DNA of 54,047 nucleotides from an uncultured Oscillibacter sp. (GCA_910588175.1 CAJUQQ010000012.1:1-54047), one strand, 5' to 3'. Counted from the stretch's first letter, positions 23,655-30,957 are shown. Notes: generated by a model not told the origin, from the sequence alone. Made by a program: numbers and translations.

Positions 23655-23688
23655 AGCGCCACCCGCCTTTTACCGGGCGGCGCTCCTT
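23655..23688 (+). terminator. Isolated GC-rich hairpin in an AT-rich gap
   Basis: AGCGCC (23655-23660) and GGCGCT (23679-23684), extended inward by CCCG/CGGG with one bulge, are followed by CCTTATTTTAT. There is no obvious upstream gene on the plus strand. The 534-bp gap 23425-23958 otherwise holds only the ptsH promoter, an AT-rich tract at 23540-23650, and a CCGTCAAAG/CTTTGACGG inverted repeat (23849-23893) ahead of the lipoprotein gene. Confidence 0.4.
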
Positions 23689-23958
23689 ATTTTATATGTA
23701 TGGCGGGGGAAGACGCTTCATGCCGCAGGGGACGCCGTTTTCTAAAAAAAGGATCCGCCTCCTGAAAGTCCCACGGTTTGCCGGAGGGGAACCGGGGACA
23801 ATACCACTCGGGTATCGTGAACGCGGGGCGGCTTTCCCGTTCCGCGGACCGTCAAAGCATCTTGGGGCGCCTGCCCGCGAGCTTCTTTGACGGGACGGTT
23901 TCGGGCTCCGCCGGAGCGGCGGGGCCCGGGACCGGAAAGATCGAAGGAGGAGTATCCC

Positions 23959-24252
23959 ATGAAAAAGACTTGGATGTTCCTGCTGGCGTCCCTGCTGCTG
24001 GCGGTCAGCCTTACCGCCTGCGGCGGCGGCCAGACCAACGGGACCGCGGGCACGTACGATTCCACCGGACAAACCGGCGGCTACGACAGCGGAACCAACG
24101 GCTACGACGGCGGAACCGGCGGCTACGGCGGAGACCGGGACGGCTATGACGGCGGGCTGATGGACGATGCCCGGGACGCCGTGGATGACGCCGGGCGGTC
24201 CGTCCGCAATGCCGTGGACGACGCCGGAGACGCCATCGACCGGGCGTTTTAA
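23959..24252 (+). CDS. Small glycine/tyrosine-rich lipoprotein
   Basis: A 97-residue predicted lipoprotein. Residues 1-21 are a signal peptide ending in the lipobox LTAC, so Cys21 should be lipidated. The mature protein starts with a low-complexity Gly/Thr/Tyr/Asp region built from GGYDSGTNGYDGGTGGY repeats (about 35-62) and ends in an amphipathic helix of repeated DAVDDAG-like units (about 67-95). AAGGAGG is at 23944-23950. It is a single gene between ptsH (divergent) and trmO. No family or function recognised; a surface-tethered flexible linker with a helical tip is what the sequence shows. Confidence 0.75.
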   Translation: MKKTWMFLLASLLLAVSLTACGGGQTNGTAGTYDSTGQTGGYDSGTNGYDGGTGGYGGDRDGYDGGLMDDARDAVDDAGRSVRNAVDDAGDAIDRAF

Positions 24253-24368
24253 ACGCGTTTCCCCACCGGGCCCCCGGCGCGCTGGGCGGTCCGGACTACA
24301 TCCATCGGGGCTTCCCTTTTGCCGCCGTCTCCTGTATACTATGCGGCAGAGGAAAGGAGGTTCCGCCT

Positions 24369-25067
24369 ATGTCTCGGGAATTTTCCATGAAGCCCGTCGC
24401 CCGTATTCACAGCGAGTTTGAAGGCAAGTTCGGCGTCCCCCGCCAGAGCGGTCTGGTGGAGGCCCTGGAGGCTCTGGTGGTCTTTGAGCCGGAGTACCGG
24501 GACCCCGCCGCCCTCCGGGGGCTGGAGGGCTTTTCCCATGTGTGGCTGATCTGGGTGTTTGACCAGGCCGTCCGGCAGGGCTGGTCCCCCACGGTCCGCC
24601 CGCCCCGGCTGGGGGGCAACGCCCGGCTGGGGGTCTTCGCCACCCGGTCCCCCTTCCGGCCCAACCCCATCGCCCTGTCCGCCGTGACGCTGGCGGGAAT
24701 CGAGGATACCCGGGAGTGGGGGACGGTTCTCCGGGTCCGGGGGGCGGATTTGATGGACGGCACGCCCATCCTGGACATCAAGCCCTACCTCCCCTACGCC
24801 GACTGCCGCCCGGAGGCCGTGGGGGGCTTTGCCTCCGCCCCCGCCGGGGAGACGCTGGCGGTGGAGTGTTTGCCGGAAATCTGGGAGAAGGTCCCGCCGG
24901 AGCGGCGGGAGGCCCTCCGGGCGGTGCTGGCCCTGGACCCCCGGCCCCGGTACCAGGACGACCCGGAGCGGGTCTACGGCTTCCGCTTCGCCGGGCTGGA
25001 GGTGCGCTTTTCCGTGGCGGGGGACGTTCTCCGGGTTCGGGAAATCTTGGAGGGAACGGGATTATAA
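24369..25067 (+). CDS. trmO: tRNA (N6-threonylcarbamoyladenosine-37) N6-methyltransferase TrmO
   Basis: A 232-residue protein of the YaeB/VirR (TsaA-like) family, which methylates N6-threonylcarbamoyladenosine at position 37 of tRNAs reading ACY codons. It starts with a typical MKPVARIHSEFEGKFGVPRQ. The SAM-binding signature GVFATRSPFRPNPIALSAVTL is complete, followed by DLMDGTPILDIKPYLPYAD. A C-terminal extension from about 165 resembles the usual TrmO tail. GGAAAGGAGG lies 8 nt before the ATG, and TATACT at 24335-24340 is a likely -10. It is monocistronic with a strong terminator. A tRNA-Thr gene lies 2.8 kb downstream. Confidence 0.9.
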   Translation: MSREFSMKPVARIHSEFEGKFGVPRQSGLVEALEALVVFEPEYRDPAALRGLEGFSHVWLIWVFDQAVRQGWSPTVRPPRLGGNARLGVFATRSPFRPNPIALSAVTLAGIEDTREWGTVLRVRGADLMDGTPILDIKPYLPYADCRPEAVGGFASAPAGETLAVECLPEIWEKVPPERREALRAVLALDPRPRYQDDPERVYGFRFAGLEVRFSVAGDVLRVREILEGTGL

Positions 25068-25086
25068 ATCTGCCGGACGCAAAAAG

Positions 25087-25117
25087 CGGGCCGCCCAGAG
25101 GGCGGTCCGTTTTTTTG
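25087..25117 (+). terminator. Terminator of trmO
   Basis: GGGCCGCC (25088-25095) pairs with GGCGGTCC (25101-25108) around CAGAG and is followed by a run of seven T. Confidence 0.9.
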
Positions 25118-25201
25118 TGGGGCCCGGTCCCCCGACCGGGCCGGTTCCCGGAATCTTCTCAACCTCCGATAGAAGGGGTGTAATTCAAATGAAAACAGGT
25201 G

Positions 25202-25249
25202 TTGACAACTTGGGGCCCGAGTTGTAGAATTAACTTGTGCCCCAAGTTG
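25202..25249 (+). promoter_or_regulatory. Promoter with flanking 11-bp inverted-repeat operator
   Basis: Perfect TTGACA (25202-25207), a 17-bp spacer, TAGAAT (25225-25230). CAACTTGGGGC (25206-25216), starting inside the -35, is repeated in inverted form as GCCCCAAGTTG (25239-25249) just before the ribosome site. The half-sites are 33 bp apart centre to centre. The downstream ribbon-helix-helix protein is the likely ligand. Confidence 0.75.
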
Positions 25250-25262
25250 GAGGTGAAGCTGT

Positions 25263-25442
25263 TTGGCACGAAAAAAACCGGGCCCCCATCCAGAGAAACC
25301 CTTGGACACGCAGATTAAAACACGAGCCGACAAGGAAACCATGGAAAAAATTGAGTATTGCATGGCAAAGCTCAATATCACACGCTCCGAGGTTTTGAGA
25401 CGCGGTGTTCACAGCCTGTATGAGAGCCTACAAGAAAAATGA
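25263..25442 (+). CDS. Ribbon-helix-helix (CopG/Arc-type) small regulator
   Basis: A 59-residue protein starting at a TTG with an excellent ribosome site (GGAGGTGA, 25249-25256, 6 nt upstream). Its basic proline-rich N terminus (ARKKPGPHPEKP) is followed by DTQIKTRADKETMEKIEYCMAKLNITRSEVLRRGVHSLYESLQ: one beta strand (TQIKTRA) and two helices with the ITRSEVLRRG turn typical of ribbon-helix-helix DNA-binding proteins of conjugative and mobile elements. It sits directly behind a consensus promoter flanked by an 11-bp inverted repeat, suggesting autoregulation. The TTG start and short length make it easy to miss. The function of its targets is unknown. Confidence 0.75.
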   Translation: MARKKPGPHPEKPLDTQIKTRADKETMEKIEYCMAKLNITRSEVLRRGVHSLYESLQEK

Positions 25443-25590
25443 GGGAAGCGGCATCCACTCGCTAAAGTACCGCCGCTTCCCCAGGCCGATCATTGCCAAA
25501 AGGCAAAGGTGGCGTAAATATTATATCATGCGCCGTCTCTCCTTTCAAGCGGTATCGGTTAAAAATGAAAAACGAAAGGATGGTCCAAAG

Positions 25591-25863
25591 GTGGAAAACA
25601 TTCTGGAAATGCTTTTTGACCTGCCCCGGGAAAAAATCTACAGCCAGGACTCGCCCTTTGGCGCGGCGGCCCGCGTCCGAGAGAAAAAGCTGGAGCGGCT
25701 CACCGCCTCCTTGACGGAGGAACAACAGGAATTGCTGGGCGCGTACATAGACGCGAGAAGCGAAGTCGAGGATAGGATGTACTTTGACCGCTTCCGGTTC
25801 GCCTTCCATTTTGGGGCGCAGATTATGGCGGAGCTGATCGAGGGCAGGGGCGAGGTGCTGTAA
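25591..25863 (+). CDS. Small hypothetical protein, DUF6809-like
   Basis: A 90-residue, mostly helical protein, VENILEMLFDLPREKIY...REKKLERLTASLTEEQQELLGAYIDARSEVEDRMYFDRFRFAFHFGAQIMAELIEGRG. The layout (short N-terminal helix, a Tyr/Pro segment, a helix ending in EEQ..LLxAYIDARSE, and a C-terminal FRFAFHFGAQIM helix) resembles the small DUF6809-type proteins common in gut Clostridia. GTG at 25591 follows AAAGGA by about 10 nt; an in-frame ATG at 25528 is possible but poorly supported. It follows the ribbon-helix-helix gene by about 150 bp on the same strand and may be its target or partner. Confidence 0.6.
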   Translation: MENILEMLFDLPREKIYSQDSPFGAAARVREKKLERLTASLTEEQQELLGAYIDARSEVEDRMYFDRFRFAFHFGAQIMAELIEGRGEVL

Positions 25864-25892
25864 AGAGCCGGATGGACCCGGCGGAAGGGCAA

Positions 25893-25930
25893 AACGGGAG
25901 GACCGCCTATGGCGGTCCTCCCGTTTGTCT
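25893..25930. terminator. Bidirectional terminator between convergent genes
   Basis: A perfect stem of about 14 bp, ACGGGAGGACCGCC (25894-25907) against GGCGGTCCTCCCGT (25911-25924), has a TAT loop, AAAA before it and TTTGT after it. It serves the DUF6809-like gene and yitT. Confidence 0.85.
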
Positions 25931-25952
25931 TTCTCCGGATGCTTTTCCCCGG

Positions 25953-26837
25953 TCACTCCAGCTTCCGCACGAAGTTGCCGAAGACCCGGACCCGCTCCTG
26001 GACGGTGACGAAGGCGTGGTCGTCCCGGGCGTGGACCGCGTGGAGCAGATCCTCAATCTCGAACTTGGACAGGCACACCACCAGCACATGGAGCCCCTTC
26101 CCGCTGTAAGCCCCGGTGCCCTCCCAATAGGTGACGCTGCGGCCCAGCTTCTCGATAATGAAGCGGCCCAGCTCCTTCTCGTCCTCCTTGGTGAAAATCA
26201 TGGCCTGGACGTTCACGTTCTGCTGGTGCATCCGGTCCAGCACCATGGCGGAGAAGAAGTTGTAGATGACGGAGTAGATGGCCACCTCCGGCACAAAGAG
26301 AACCAGGCAGGCGGCGTAGAGGAAGAAGTTGACCGTCAGGGAGAATTTCCCCACGGTGAAGCGGCTGCCCCGCTTGCTCAGGCAGAGGCCCACGATGTCC
26401 AGCCCGCCGCCGCTGCCGCCGCAGGTCAGCACGATGCCGCTGGCGATGCCCACGATGATGCCCCCCAGCAGGCAGGAGGTGAGGTAGTCGTCCACAATGG
26501 GGAGGGACGGCGAGGGGATGATGCTGTAGAAGAGGGAAAAGGACACCGTGCAGGCGATGGTCTTGAAGGTCATCCGGGGCCCCAGGGTCTTCCAGCCCAG
26601 CAGCAGGATGGGGATGTTGCTGATAAAATAGAGGACGCCGGCGATGTCCGCCTCCAGGCCCAGGGTGTTGTGGAGCAGGGTGCGGATCAGCTGGCAAAAG
26701 CCCATCAGCCCGCCGGAGTACAGGCCCAGCGGCACGATGAATAAGCGGAGGGCCAGGGCTACCACGCCCTCCCCCAGCATGGCGGCCAGCAGCCGCAGCC
26801 AGCGGTTGTGCAGGGAATTGTACATCATGTCCTTCAT
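25953..26837 (-). CDS. YitT family membrane protein (DUF161/DUF2179)
   Basis: A 294-residue protein. About five to six membrane helices are packed in residues 10-205, with the family-typical PLGLYSGGLMGFCQLIRTLL, FISNIPILLLGWKTLG and GGSGGGLDIVGLCLSKRGSRFTVGKFSL segments. A cytoplasmic ferredoxin-like DUF2179 domain follows at about 215-285 (NVNVQAMIFTKEDEKELGRFIIEKLGRSVTYWEGTGAYSG), which binds nucleotides in related proteins. The transported substrate is unknown. GGGAGGAA lies 4-5 nt before the ATG at 26837. Confidence 0.92.
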   Translation of the reverse strand: MKDMMYNSLHNRWLRLLAAMLGEGVVALALRLFIVPLGLYSGGLMGFCQLIRTLLHNTLGLEADIAGVLYFISNIPILLLGWKTLGPRMTFKTIACTVSFSLFYSIIPSPSLPIVDDYLTSCLLGGIIVGIASGIVLTCGGSGGGLDIVGLCLSKRGSRFTVGKFSLTVNFFLYAACLVLFVPEVAIYSVIYNFFSAMVLDRMHQQNVNVQAMIFTKEDEKELGRFIIEKLGRSVTYWEGTGAYSGKGLHVLVVCLSKFEIEDLLHAVHARDDHAFVTVQERVRVFGNFVRKLE

Positions 26838-27029
26838 ATCGTTCCTCCCGGTCCGGCGGGACCGCCGGATTTCCCCCCGCGCCCCGGTGCTTCGCGGGGC
26901 GGCTGTGATCGTTTATTTTTTTGGAAACGCTGGCTATGATTATAGCCGCTTCGAAGGGAAACCGCAAGGGGAAAAGCGGGGCAGAATGGACGAAACGGCA
27001 GGAAAATCCTGGGTTTTCCCGTGGAAAGT

Positions 27030-27338
27030 CTACAAAGCGTAGCGCAGGAACCGGTAGAGCCGGTCCCGGGCCCGGCGGAGGGTCCGGGAGACGGTGGAGC
27101 GGTTCAGGCCCAGCTCTCCCGCGATCTGGGGGATGGTCATCCCATGGTCGTAGTAAAGCTCCAGCATTTGCCGCTGGCGGGGGGTCAGCTCCCGCTCCCG
27201 GGCCTGGCGGAGGTTCCGCCGGAGGCGCTCCAGCCGTTCGCTGTTGTCCCCGGCGTTCTGCCGGGTCCAGACCGTCAGGTCCCCGATCCACTCGCTGGCC
27301 CTGGTGTCGAAGGGGCCGTCATAGCGTGTACTTTTCAT
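27030..27338 (-). CDS. Sigma-70 region 4-like HTH protein
   Basis: A 102-residue protein consisting of a variable N-terminal half and a sigma region 4 helix-turn-helix: LTPRQRQMLELYYDHGMTIPQIAGELGLNRSTVSRTLRRARDRLYRFLRY. It lacks regions 2 and 3, so it cannot act as a complete sigma factor. Stand-alone proteins of this kind occur in phage and integrative elements as transcriptional regulators or as one half of a split sigma factor. It is the last of three overlapping minus-strand genes; its ATG lies 20 nt inside the upstream gene. The real role is unknown. Confidence 0.7.
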   Translation of the reverse strand: MKSTRYDGPFDTRASEWIGDLTVWTRQNAGDNSERLERLRRNLRQARERELTPRQRQMLELYYDHGMTIPQIAGELGLNRSTVSRTLRRARDRLYRFLRYAL

Positions 27339-27552
27339 GCTTGTGATAACTCCTGTCGTAGTAGTGGGCGGTCAGCGCCGCCAGTTCCCGGGCCTCCCGC
27401 CAGAGGGGGGTCAGCTCGTCAATGCGGCGGCGGAGGCGGAAGGCGGCCTCCGGGTCCGCCTGGGCCCGCTCCAGGCCCCGCAGCTCCACGATGCGCCCGT
27501 GGATGGCGGCGGCGCTGTCCCGATAGGAGGCCGACATCTCAAACAGGGTCAT
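27319..27552 (-). CDS. Small helical hypothetical protein
   Basis: A 77-residue protein, MTLFEMSASYRDSAAAIHGRIVELRGLERAQADPEAAFRLRRRIDELTPLWREARELAALTAHYYDRSYHKHEKYTL. Two predicted amphipathic helices, probably coiled coil, precede a His/Tyr-rich tail. GGGAGG lies 8-10 nt before the ATG at 27552, so the longer open frame to 27819 is not used. It overlaps its neighbours on both sides. Similar proteins accompany sigma-4-like regulators in mobile elements of gut Firmicutes; function unknown. Confidence 0.6.
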   Translation of the reverse strand: MTLFEMSASYRDSAAAIHGRIVELRGLERAQADPEAAFRLRRRIDELTPLWREARELAALTAHYYDRSYHKHEKYTL

Positions 27553-27737
27553 AGCCGCGCCTCCCGTCCCCGGACCTCCCGGCAGGGGGCCAGCTCCCGC
27601 CGGGCCAGGTCCGGCAGGCACGCGGCGCAGGCCTGATGGCCGTTGCAGGACCAATACTCCTCGCCCCGGAGAATTTCCCGGCCGCACAGCGTGCAGCGGA
27701 GGGCCTGTCCCCGAAGGCGGCGGTTTGTGGTAATCAT
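27549..27737 (-). CDS. Small cysteine-rich, probably zinc-binding protein
   Basis: A 62-residue protein with CTLCGREILRGEEYWSCNGHQACAACL: two CxxC pairs plus an inner Cys and His, a plausible zinc ribbon. The C terminus is Arg/Glu-rich. The ATG at 27737 is favoured over an in-frame TTG at 27743 because AAGGAG is better spaced. It is the first gene of the three-gene minus-strand operon, transcribed away from the tRNA-Thr gene. No function assigned. Confidence 0.6.
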   Translation of the reverse strand: MITTNRRLRGQALRCTLCGREILRGEEYWSCNGHQACAACLPDLARRELAPCREVRGREARL

Positions 27738-27784
27738 GTACAATCCTCTCCTTTAAAAAAACGTGAAAATAGGAAAAATTTTTG

Positions 27785-27813
27785 TTGACAAATGGAAATC
27801 CGTCTGCTAGAAT
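27785..27813 (+). promoter_or_regulatory. Promoter of the tRNA-Thr/tRNA-Tyr unit
   Basis: TTGACA (27785-27790), a 17-bp spacer, TAGAAT (27808-27813). It lies 19 bp upstream of the tRNA-Thr gene. Confidence 0.85.
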
Positions 27814-27832
27814 AAACACTGCTGTTGGAACT

Positions 27833-27908
27833 GCTGGTGTAGCTCAGTTGGTAGAGCAGCTGATTTGTAATCAGCAGGCCGGGGGTTCGAGTCCGTCCAC
27901 CAGCTCCA
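27833..27908 (+). tRNA. tRNA-Thr (anticodon TGT)
   Basis: A 76-nt cloverleaf with encoded CCA. Acceptor GCTGGTG pairs with CACCAGC, D-arm AGCTCAGTTGGTAGAGC, anticodon stem GCTGA/TCAGC with loop TTTGTAA (anticodon TGT at 27866-27868), T-arm GGGGGTTCGAGTCCGTC (one imperfect pair), discriminator T. Confidence 0.95.
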
Positions 27909-27926
27909 CAAGTTTATACAATATCT

Positions 27927-28011
27927 GGGGGAATTCCAGAGCGGTCAAATGGGGCAGACTGTAAATCTGTTGTCTACGACTTCGGTGGTTCGAATCCACC
28001 TTCCCCCACCA
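27927..28011 (+). tRNA. tRNA-Tyr (anticodon GTA)
   Basis: An 85-nt class II tRNA with a long variable arm and encoded CCA. Acceptor GGGGGAA pairs with TTCCCCC; anticodon loop CTGTAAA gives GTA at 27961-27963; T-arm GGTGGTTCGAATCCACC. It lies 18 bp after tRNA-Thr on the same transcript. Confidence 0.95.
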
Positions 28012-28016
28012 GCTCA

Positions 28017-28127
28017 GAAATTCCCGCCGCCGTTCCGTTTCCGGCTTTGCCGAAAACTGCACTGTGGCGGGAATTTCTTCGCTTTCAACCGCGGACCGCG
28101 CTGCTGGGTCCGCGGTTGATTTTTTTA
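28017..28127 (+). terminator. Double hairpin terminator after the tRNA genes
   Basis: A first stem pairs GAAATTCCCGCC (from 28017) with GGCGGGAATTTC. A second, AACCGCGGACC (28087-28097) against GGTCCGCGGTT (28107-28117), is followed by GATTTTTTT and is a classic terminator. Confidence 0.8.
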
Positions 28128-28207
28128 TGGGGGACAGGGGCGGCGGGATTACAGGAAGCTTGGCGGTGACTCTAAAATAGCACATATGTTCGATGATGTC
28201 AAGAGGG

Positions 28208-28263
28208 TTTTTACAAGAATCTTGTAAAAATAGATTGACAGGCTTTGGACGGCCTGATAAGAT
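28208..28263 (+). promoter_or_regulatory. Promoter and 23-bp palindromic operator of the S24 repressor
   Basis: TTTTTACAAG-AAT-CTTGTAAAAA (28208-28230) is a perfect 10-bp inverted repeat ending 4 bp before TTGACA (28235-28240); after a 17-bp spacer comes TAAGAT (28258-28263). The palindrome is the best candidate binding site for the repressor encoded downstream. Confidence 0.75.
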
Positions 28264-28288
28264 GGGGAAAAAAGGAGGGGAGCGGTTT

Positions 28289-29038
28289 ATGTCTCTGGGA
28301 AAGAGAATTCGGGACCGGCGGAAGGAATTGGGCATGACCAGGGTGGAGCTGGCGGCGCTGCTGGGGGTCTCTCCCTCCGCAGTGGGAAATTACGAGACCG
28401 GGGTCAGCTTTCCCAAGGAGGAGATCATGCTGCGGCTGTTTGACTCCCTGGAGGTGGACCCGAACACGCTGTTTCAGGACAGCTTTCAACACAACAAGCA
28501 GCCCTTGGACCAGAAGGAGCGGAGGCTGCTGGAGAATTACCGGGGACTGTCCCCCCTGGGGCGGGAGACGGTGCGGACGATGGTGGACGCGCTGTGCGCC
28601 TACCGGGACGAGGCGGAGGCGGGCCCCGAGGCGGCGGAGCCCCGGATGATTCCCCTCTACCGGACCCCCGCCGCCGCCGGGTACGCCGCCCCGGCCTTTG
28701 GAGAGGATTTCGACTACATCCCCGTGACCGGGGACGTGCCCCCGGCGGCGGAGTTCGGCGTGCGGATTCAGGGGGACTCCATGGCGCCCTTCATCGCCGA
28801 CGGATCCGTGGTGTATGTGAACCGGGACCCGCTGAAGGCCGGGGATGTGGGCATCTTCTGCGTAGATGGGGACATCTTCTGCAAGCAGTATTACAAGGAC
28901 CCGGCGGGCATGGTGTACCTCTTCTCCCTGAACCGGGCCAGGGCGGACGCGGATTTGATGCTGACTGCCGCCGGGGGGCGGTCGCTGGTTTGTTTCGGCC
29001 GGGTGATTCTCCGGGCCTTCCCCCTGCCGTGGCGGTGA
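28289..29038 (+). CDS. XRE-HTH / S24 LexA-like autocleavable repressor
   Basis: A 249-residue regulator. The N-terminal XRE helix-turn-helix is MSLGKRIRDRRKELGMTRVELAALLGVSPSAVGNYETGVSFP (1-42). A linker holds the probable self-cleavage site Ala-Gly in PAAAGYAAPAF. The C-terminal S24 peptidase has the catalytic Ser in RIQGDSMAPFI and Lys in GDIFCKQYY. Such proteins cleave themselves when RecA is activated and release stress or prophage genes. AAAGGAGGGG lies 8 nt before the ATG at 28289; the frame extends further upstream but through the promoter. No prophage is adjacent, so its regulon is unknown. Confidence 0.9.
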   Translation: MSLGKRIRDRRKELGMTRVELAALLGVSPSAVGNYETGVSFPKEEIMLRLFDSLEVDPNTLFQDSFQHNKQPLDQKERRLLENYRGLSPLGRETVRTMVDALCAYRDEAEAGPEAAEPRMIPLYRTPAAAGYAAPAFGEDFDYIPVTGDVPPAAEFGVRIQGDSMAPFIADGSVVYVNRDPLKAGDVGIFCVDGDIFCKQYYKDPAGMVYLFSLNRARADADLMLTAAGGRSLVCFGRVILRAFPLPWR

Positions 29039-29105
29039 GGGCGGCCCGGGTGAGAAGAGGCCTGCCGCTTTGCGGAGCGGAAACTTGACAGAAAGGTGTG
29101 TGTTT

Positions 29106-29291
29106 ATGAAACAGCAGCTTCGGGGCATTGCCTTGATTTTAATTGGGATCCAGCTGGCGGTTTACGCCGTCATGGACCCGTGGCTTCCCATCCTCGGCGG
29201 GGACATTGGACGGGTGCTGATTCCCCTCGCGTCTGTGGCGGCCGGCGCCGCCGGGTTGGTTTTGTGCTTCCGCTCCGGCGATTCGCGGTGA
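29106..29291 (+). CDS. Small two-helix membrane protein
   Basis: A 61-residue protein with hydrophobic segments at about 6-24 (RGIALILIGIQLAVYAVMD) and 36-55 (VLIPLASVAAGAAGLVLCF). AGAAAGGTG is about 10 nt before the ATG at 29106. It follows the S24 repressor by 67 bp and may be in its transcript. No family recognised. Confidence 0.6.
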   Translation: MKQQLRGIALILIGIQLAVYAVMDPWLPILGGDIGRVLIPLASVAAGAAGLVLCFRSGDSR

Positions 29292-29415
29292 CCCATGCCG
29301 GTTCCAGGGGCTTGGAAACCCTTCGTTCGGGGCGTTTGTGACATCTGGCGGGAAGCCGCGCCCCGGTGACGGGACCCAGGCTCCCATGGGAGGCGTCCCA
29401 ATCCCCTTGAAACGG

Positions 29416-29444
29416 TTGACAATCCCGCCCCGGGCGGATAAAAT
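29416..29444 (+). promoter_or_regulatory. Promoter of proS
   Basis: TTGACA (29416-29421), a 17-bp spacer, TAAAAT (29439-29444). The leader is only about 40 nt, too short for a T-box. Confidence 0.8.
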
Positions 29445-29489
29445 AAGGTGGTTATGTTGAAACCTTAAATGGGAAAGGATTTGAAATCT

Positions 29490-30923
29490 ATGGACAAGAG
29501 ACAAGTGGATGCCATTACTGCCCGGGACGTGGACTTCGCCCAGTGGTACACCGACGTTTGCAGAAAGGCGGAGCTGATTGACTACACCTCCGTCAAGGGC
29601 ATGTTTATTTACCGGCCTTACGGCTATGCCATCTGGGAGAATATCCAGAACGAGATGGACCGCCGCTTCAAGGAGACGGGCCATGAGAACGTCTACCTTC
29701 CCGTGCTCATTCCCGAGTCCCTGCTCCAGAAGGAGAAGGACCACGTGGAGGGCTTTGCCCCGGAGTGCGCCTGGATTACCATGGGAGGCAGCGAGAAGCT
29801 GGAGGACCGCCTCTGTGTCCGCCCCACCTCCGAGACTCTCTTTTGCGAGCATTACGCCAATATCATCCACTCCTGGCGGGACCTTCCGAAGCTCTATAAC
29901 CAGTGGTGCAGCGTGCTGCGGTGGGAGAAGACCTCCCGCCCCTTCCTCCGCCACCGGGAATTCCTCTGGCAGGAGGGCCACACCATGCACGCCACCGAGG
30001 AGGAGGCCCGGGAGGAGACCATGCGGATGCTCAACATCTACGCGGACTTCATGGAGAACTTCCTGGCCATGCCCGTCCTCCGGGGCCTGAAAACCGACAA
30101 GGAGAAGTTCAAGGGCGCGGAGGAGACCTATACCGTGGAGTGCATGATGCACGACCACAAGGCCCTCCAGGCGGGCACCAGCCACTATTTCGGCGACGGC
30201 TTCGCCAAGGCCTTCGACATTACCTACACCGGAAAGGACAACCAGCTCCACCACCCCCACCAGACCAGCTGGGGCGTCAGCACCCGGATGATCGGCGGCA
30301 TCATCATGACCCACGGAGACGACAACGGCCTGGTGCTGCCTCCCCGGGTGGCCCCCATCCAGGCGGTGGTCATCCCCGTGGCGTCCCACAAGCCCGGCGT
30401 GCTGGACGCGGCGGCGGCCCTCCGGGACCGGCTGAAAACCGCCGGGGTCCGCTCCAAGATGGACGACTCCGACAACTCCCCCGGCTGGAAGTTCGCCGAA
30501 TACGAGATGAAGGGCGTGCCCCTCCGGGTGGAGATCGGCCCCAAGGACATGGAGAAGGAGCAGTGCGTGGTGGCCCGCCGGGACACCGGCGAGAAGGTGA
30601 CGGTCCCCCTGGCGGAGCTGGAGGAGACGGTGAGGAAGCTGCTGGACGAGGTCCATGACAACATGTACGCCATGGCCCTCCGGAACCGGGAGGACAACAC
30701 CTTCGACATCGCCTCCCCCGAGGAGGCCAAGGCCATCGCCGAGGGCAAGGGCGGCTTCCTGCGGTCCAAGTGGTGCGGCTCTTTGGAGTGCGAGCTGGCC
30801 ATGAAGGAGCGGGCCGGGGTCAGCTCCCGCTGCATGCCCCTGAAGCAGAGCGGCACGGAGGGCGTGTGCCCCGTGTGCGGCAAGCCCTGCAAGACCGATA
30901 TTTACTGGGGCGTGGCCTATTAA
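29490..30923 (+). CDS. proS: Prolyl-tRNA synthetase, archaeal/eukaryote-like type
   Basis: A 477-residue class II aminoacyl-tRNA synthetase that charges tRNA-Pro. Class II motifs are present: motif 2 in RPTSETLFCEHYANIIHSWRDLPKLYNQWCSVLRWEKTSRPFLRHREFLWQEGHT and motif 3 in TSWGVSTRMIGGIIMTHGDDNGLVLPPRVAP. The anticodon-binding domain follows (about 285-390). The C-terminal zinc-type domain ends in the characteristic Tyr (TDIYWGVAY). It lacks the editing insertion of the bacterial type and matches the short ProS form. The ATG at 29490, with AAAGGA upstream, is favoured over 29469. A strong terminator follows. Confidence 0.95.
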   Translation: MDKRQVDAITARDVDFAQWYTDVCRKAELIDYTSVKGMFIYRPYGYAIWENIQNEMDRRFKETGHENVYLPVLIPESLLQKEKDHVEGFAPECAWITMGGSEKLEDRLCVRPTSETLFCEHYANIIHSWRDLPKLYNQWCSVLRWEKTSRPFLRHREFLWQEGHTMHATEEEAREETMRMLNIYADFMENFLAMPVLRGLKTDKEKFKGAEETYTVECMMHDHKALQAGTSHYFGDGFAKAFDITYTGKDNQLHHPHQTSWGVSTRMIGGIIMTHGDDNGLVLPPRVAPIQAVVIPVASHKPGVLDAAAALRDRLKTAGVRSKMDDSDNSPGWKFAEYEMKGVPLRVEIGPKDMEKEQCVVARRDTGEKVTVPLAELEETVRKLLDEVHDNMYAMALRNREDNTFDIASPEEAKAIAEGKGGFLRSKWCGSLECELAMKERAGVSSRCMPLKQSGTEGVCPVCGKPCKTDIYWGVAY

Positions 30924-30929
30924 AGACCC

Positions 30930-30957
30930 AAAAGGGGGAGCGGCGCTCCCCCTTTTT
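30930..30957 (+). terminator. Terminator of proS
   Basis: AAAGGGGGAGC (30931-30941) pairs with GCTCCCCCTTT around GGC and ends in a T-run. Confidence 0.85.

Noticed and set aside
27319..27819. A 166-codon version of the small helical protein
   Set aside because: The extension overlaps the zinc-ribbon gene and part of the intergenic promoter region; the ATG at 27552 has a proper ribosome site.
29416..29489. A T-box leader upstream of proS
   Set aside because: The promoter is only about 40 nt from the start codon, and no AGGGTGGNACCGCG motif is present.
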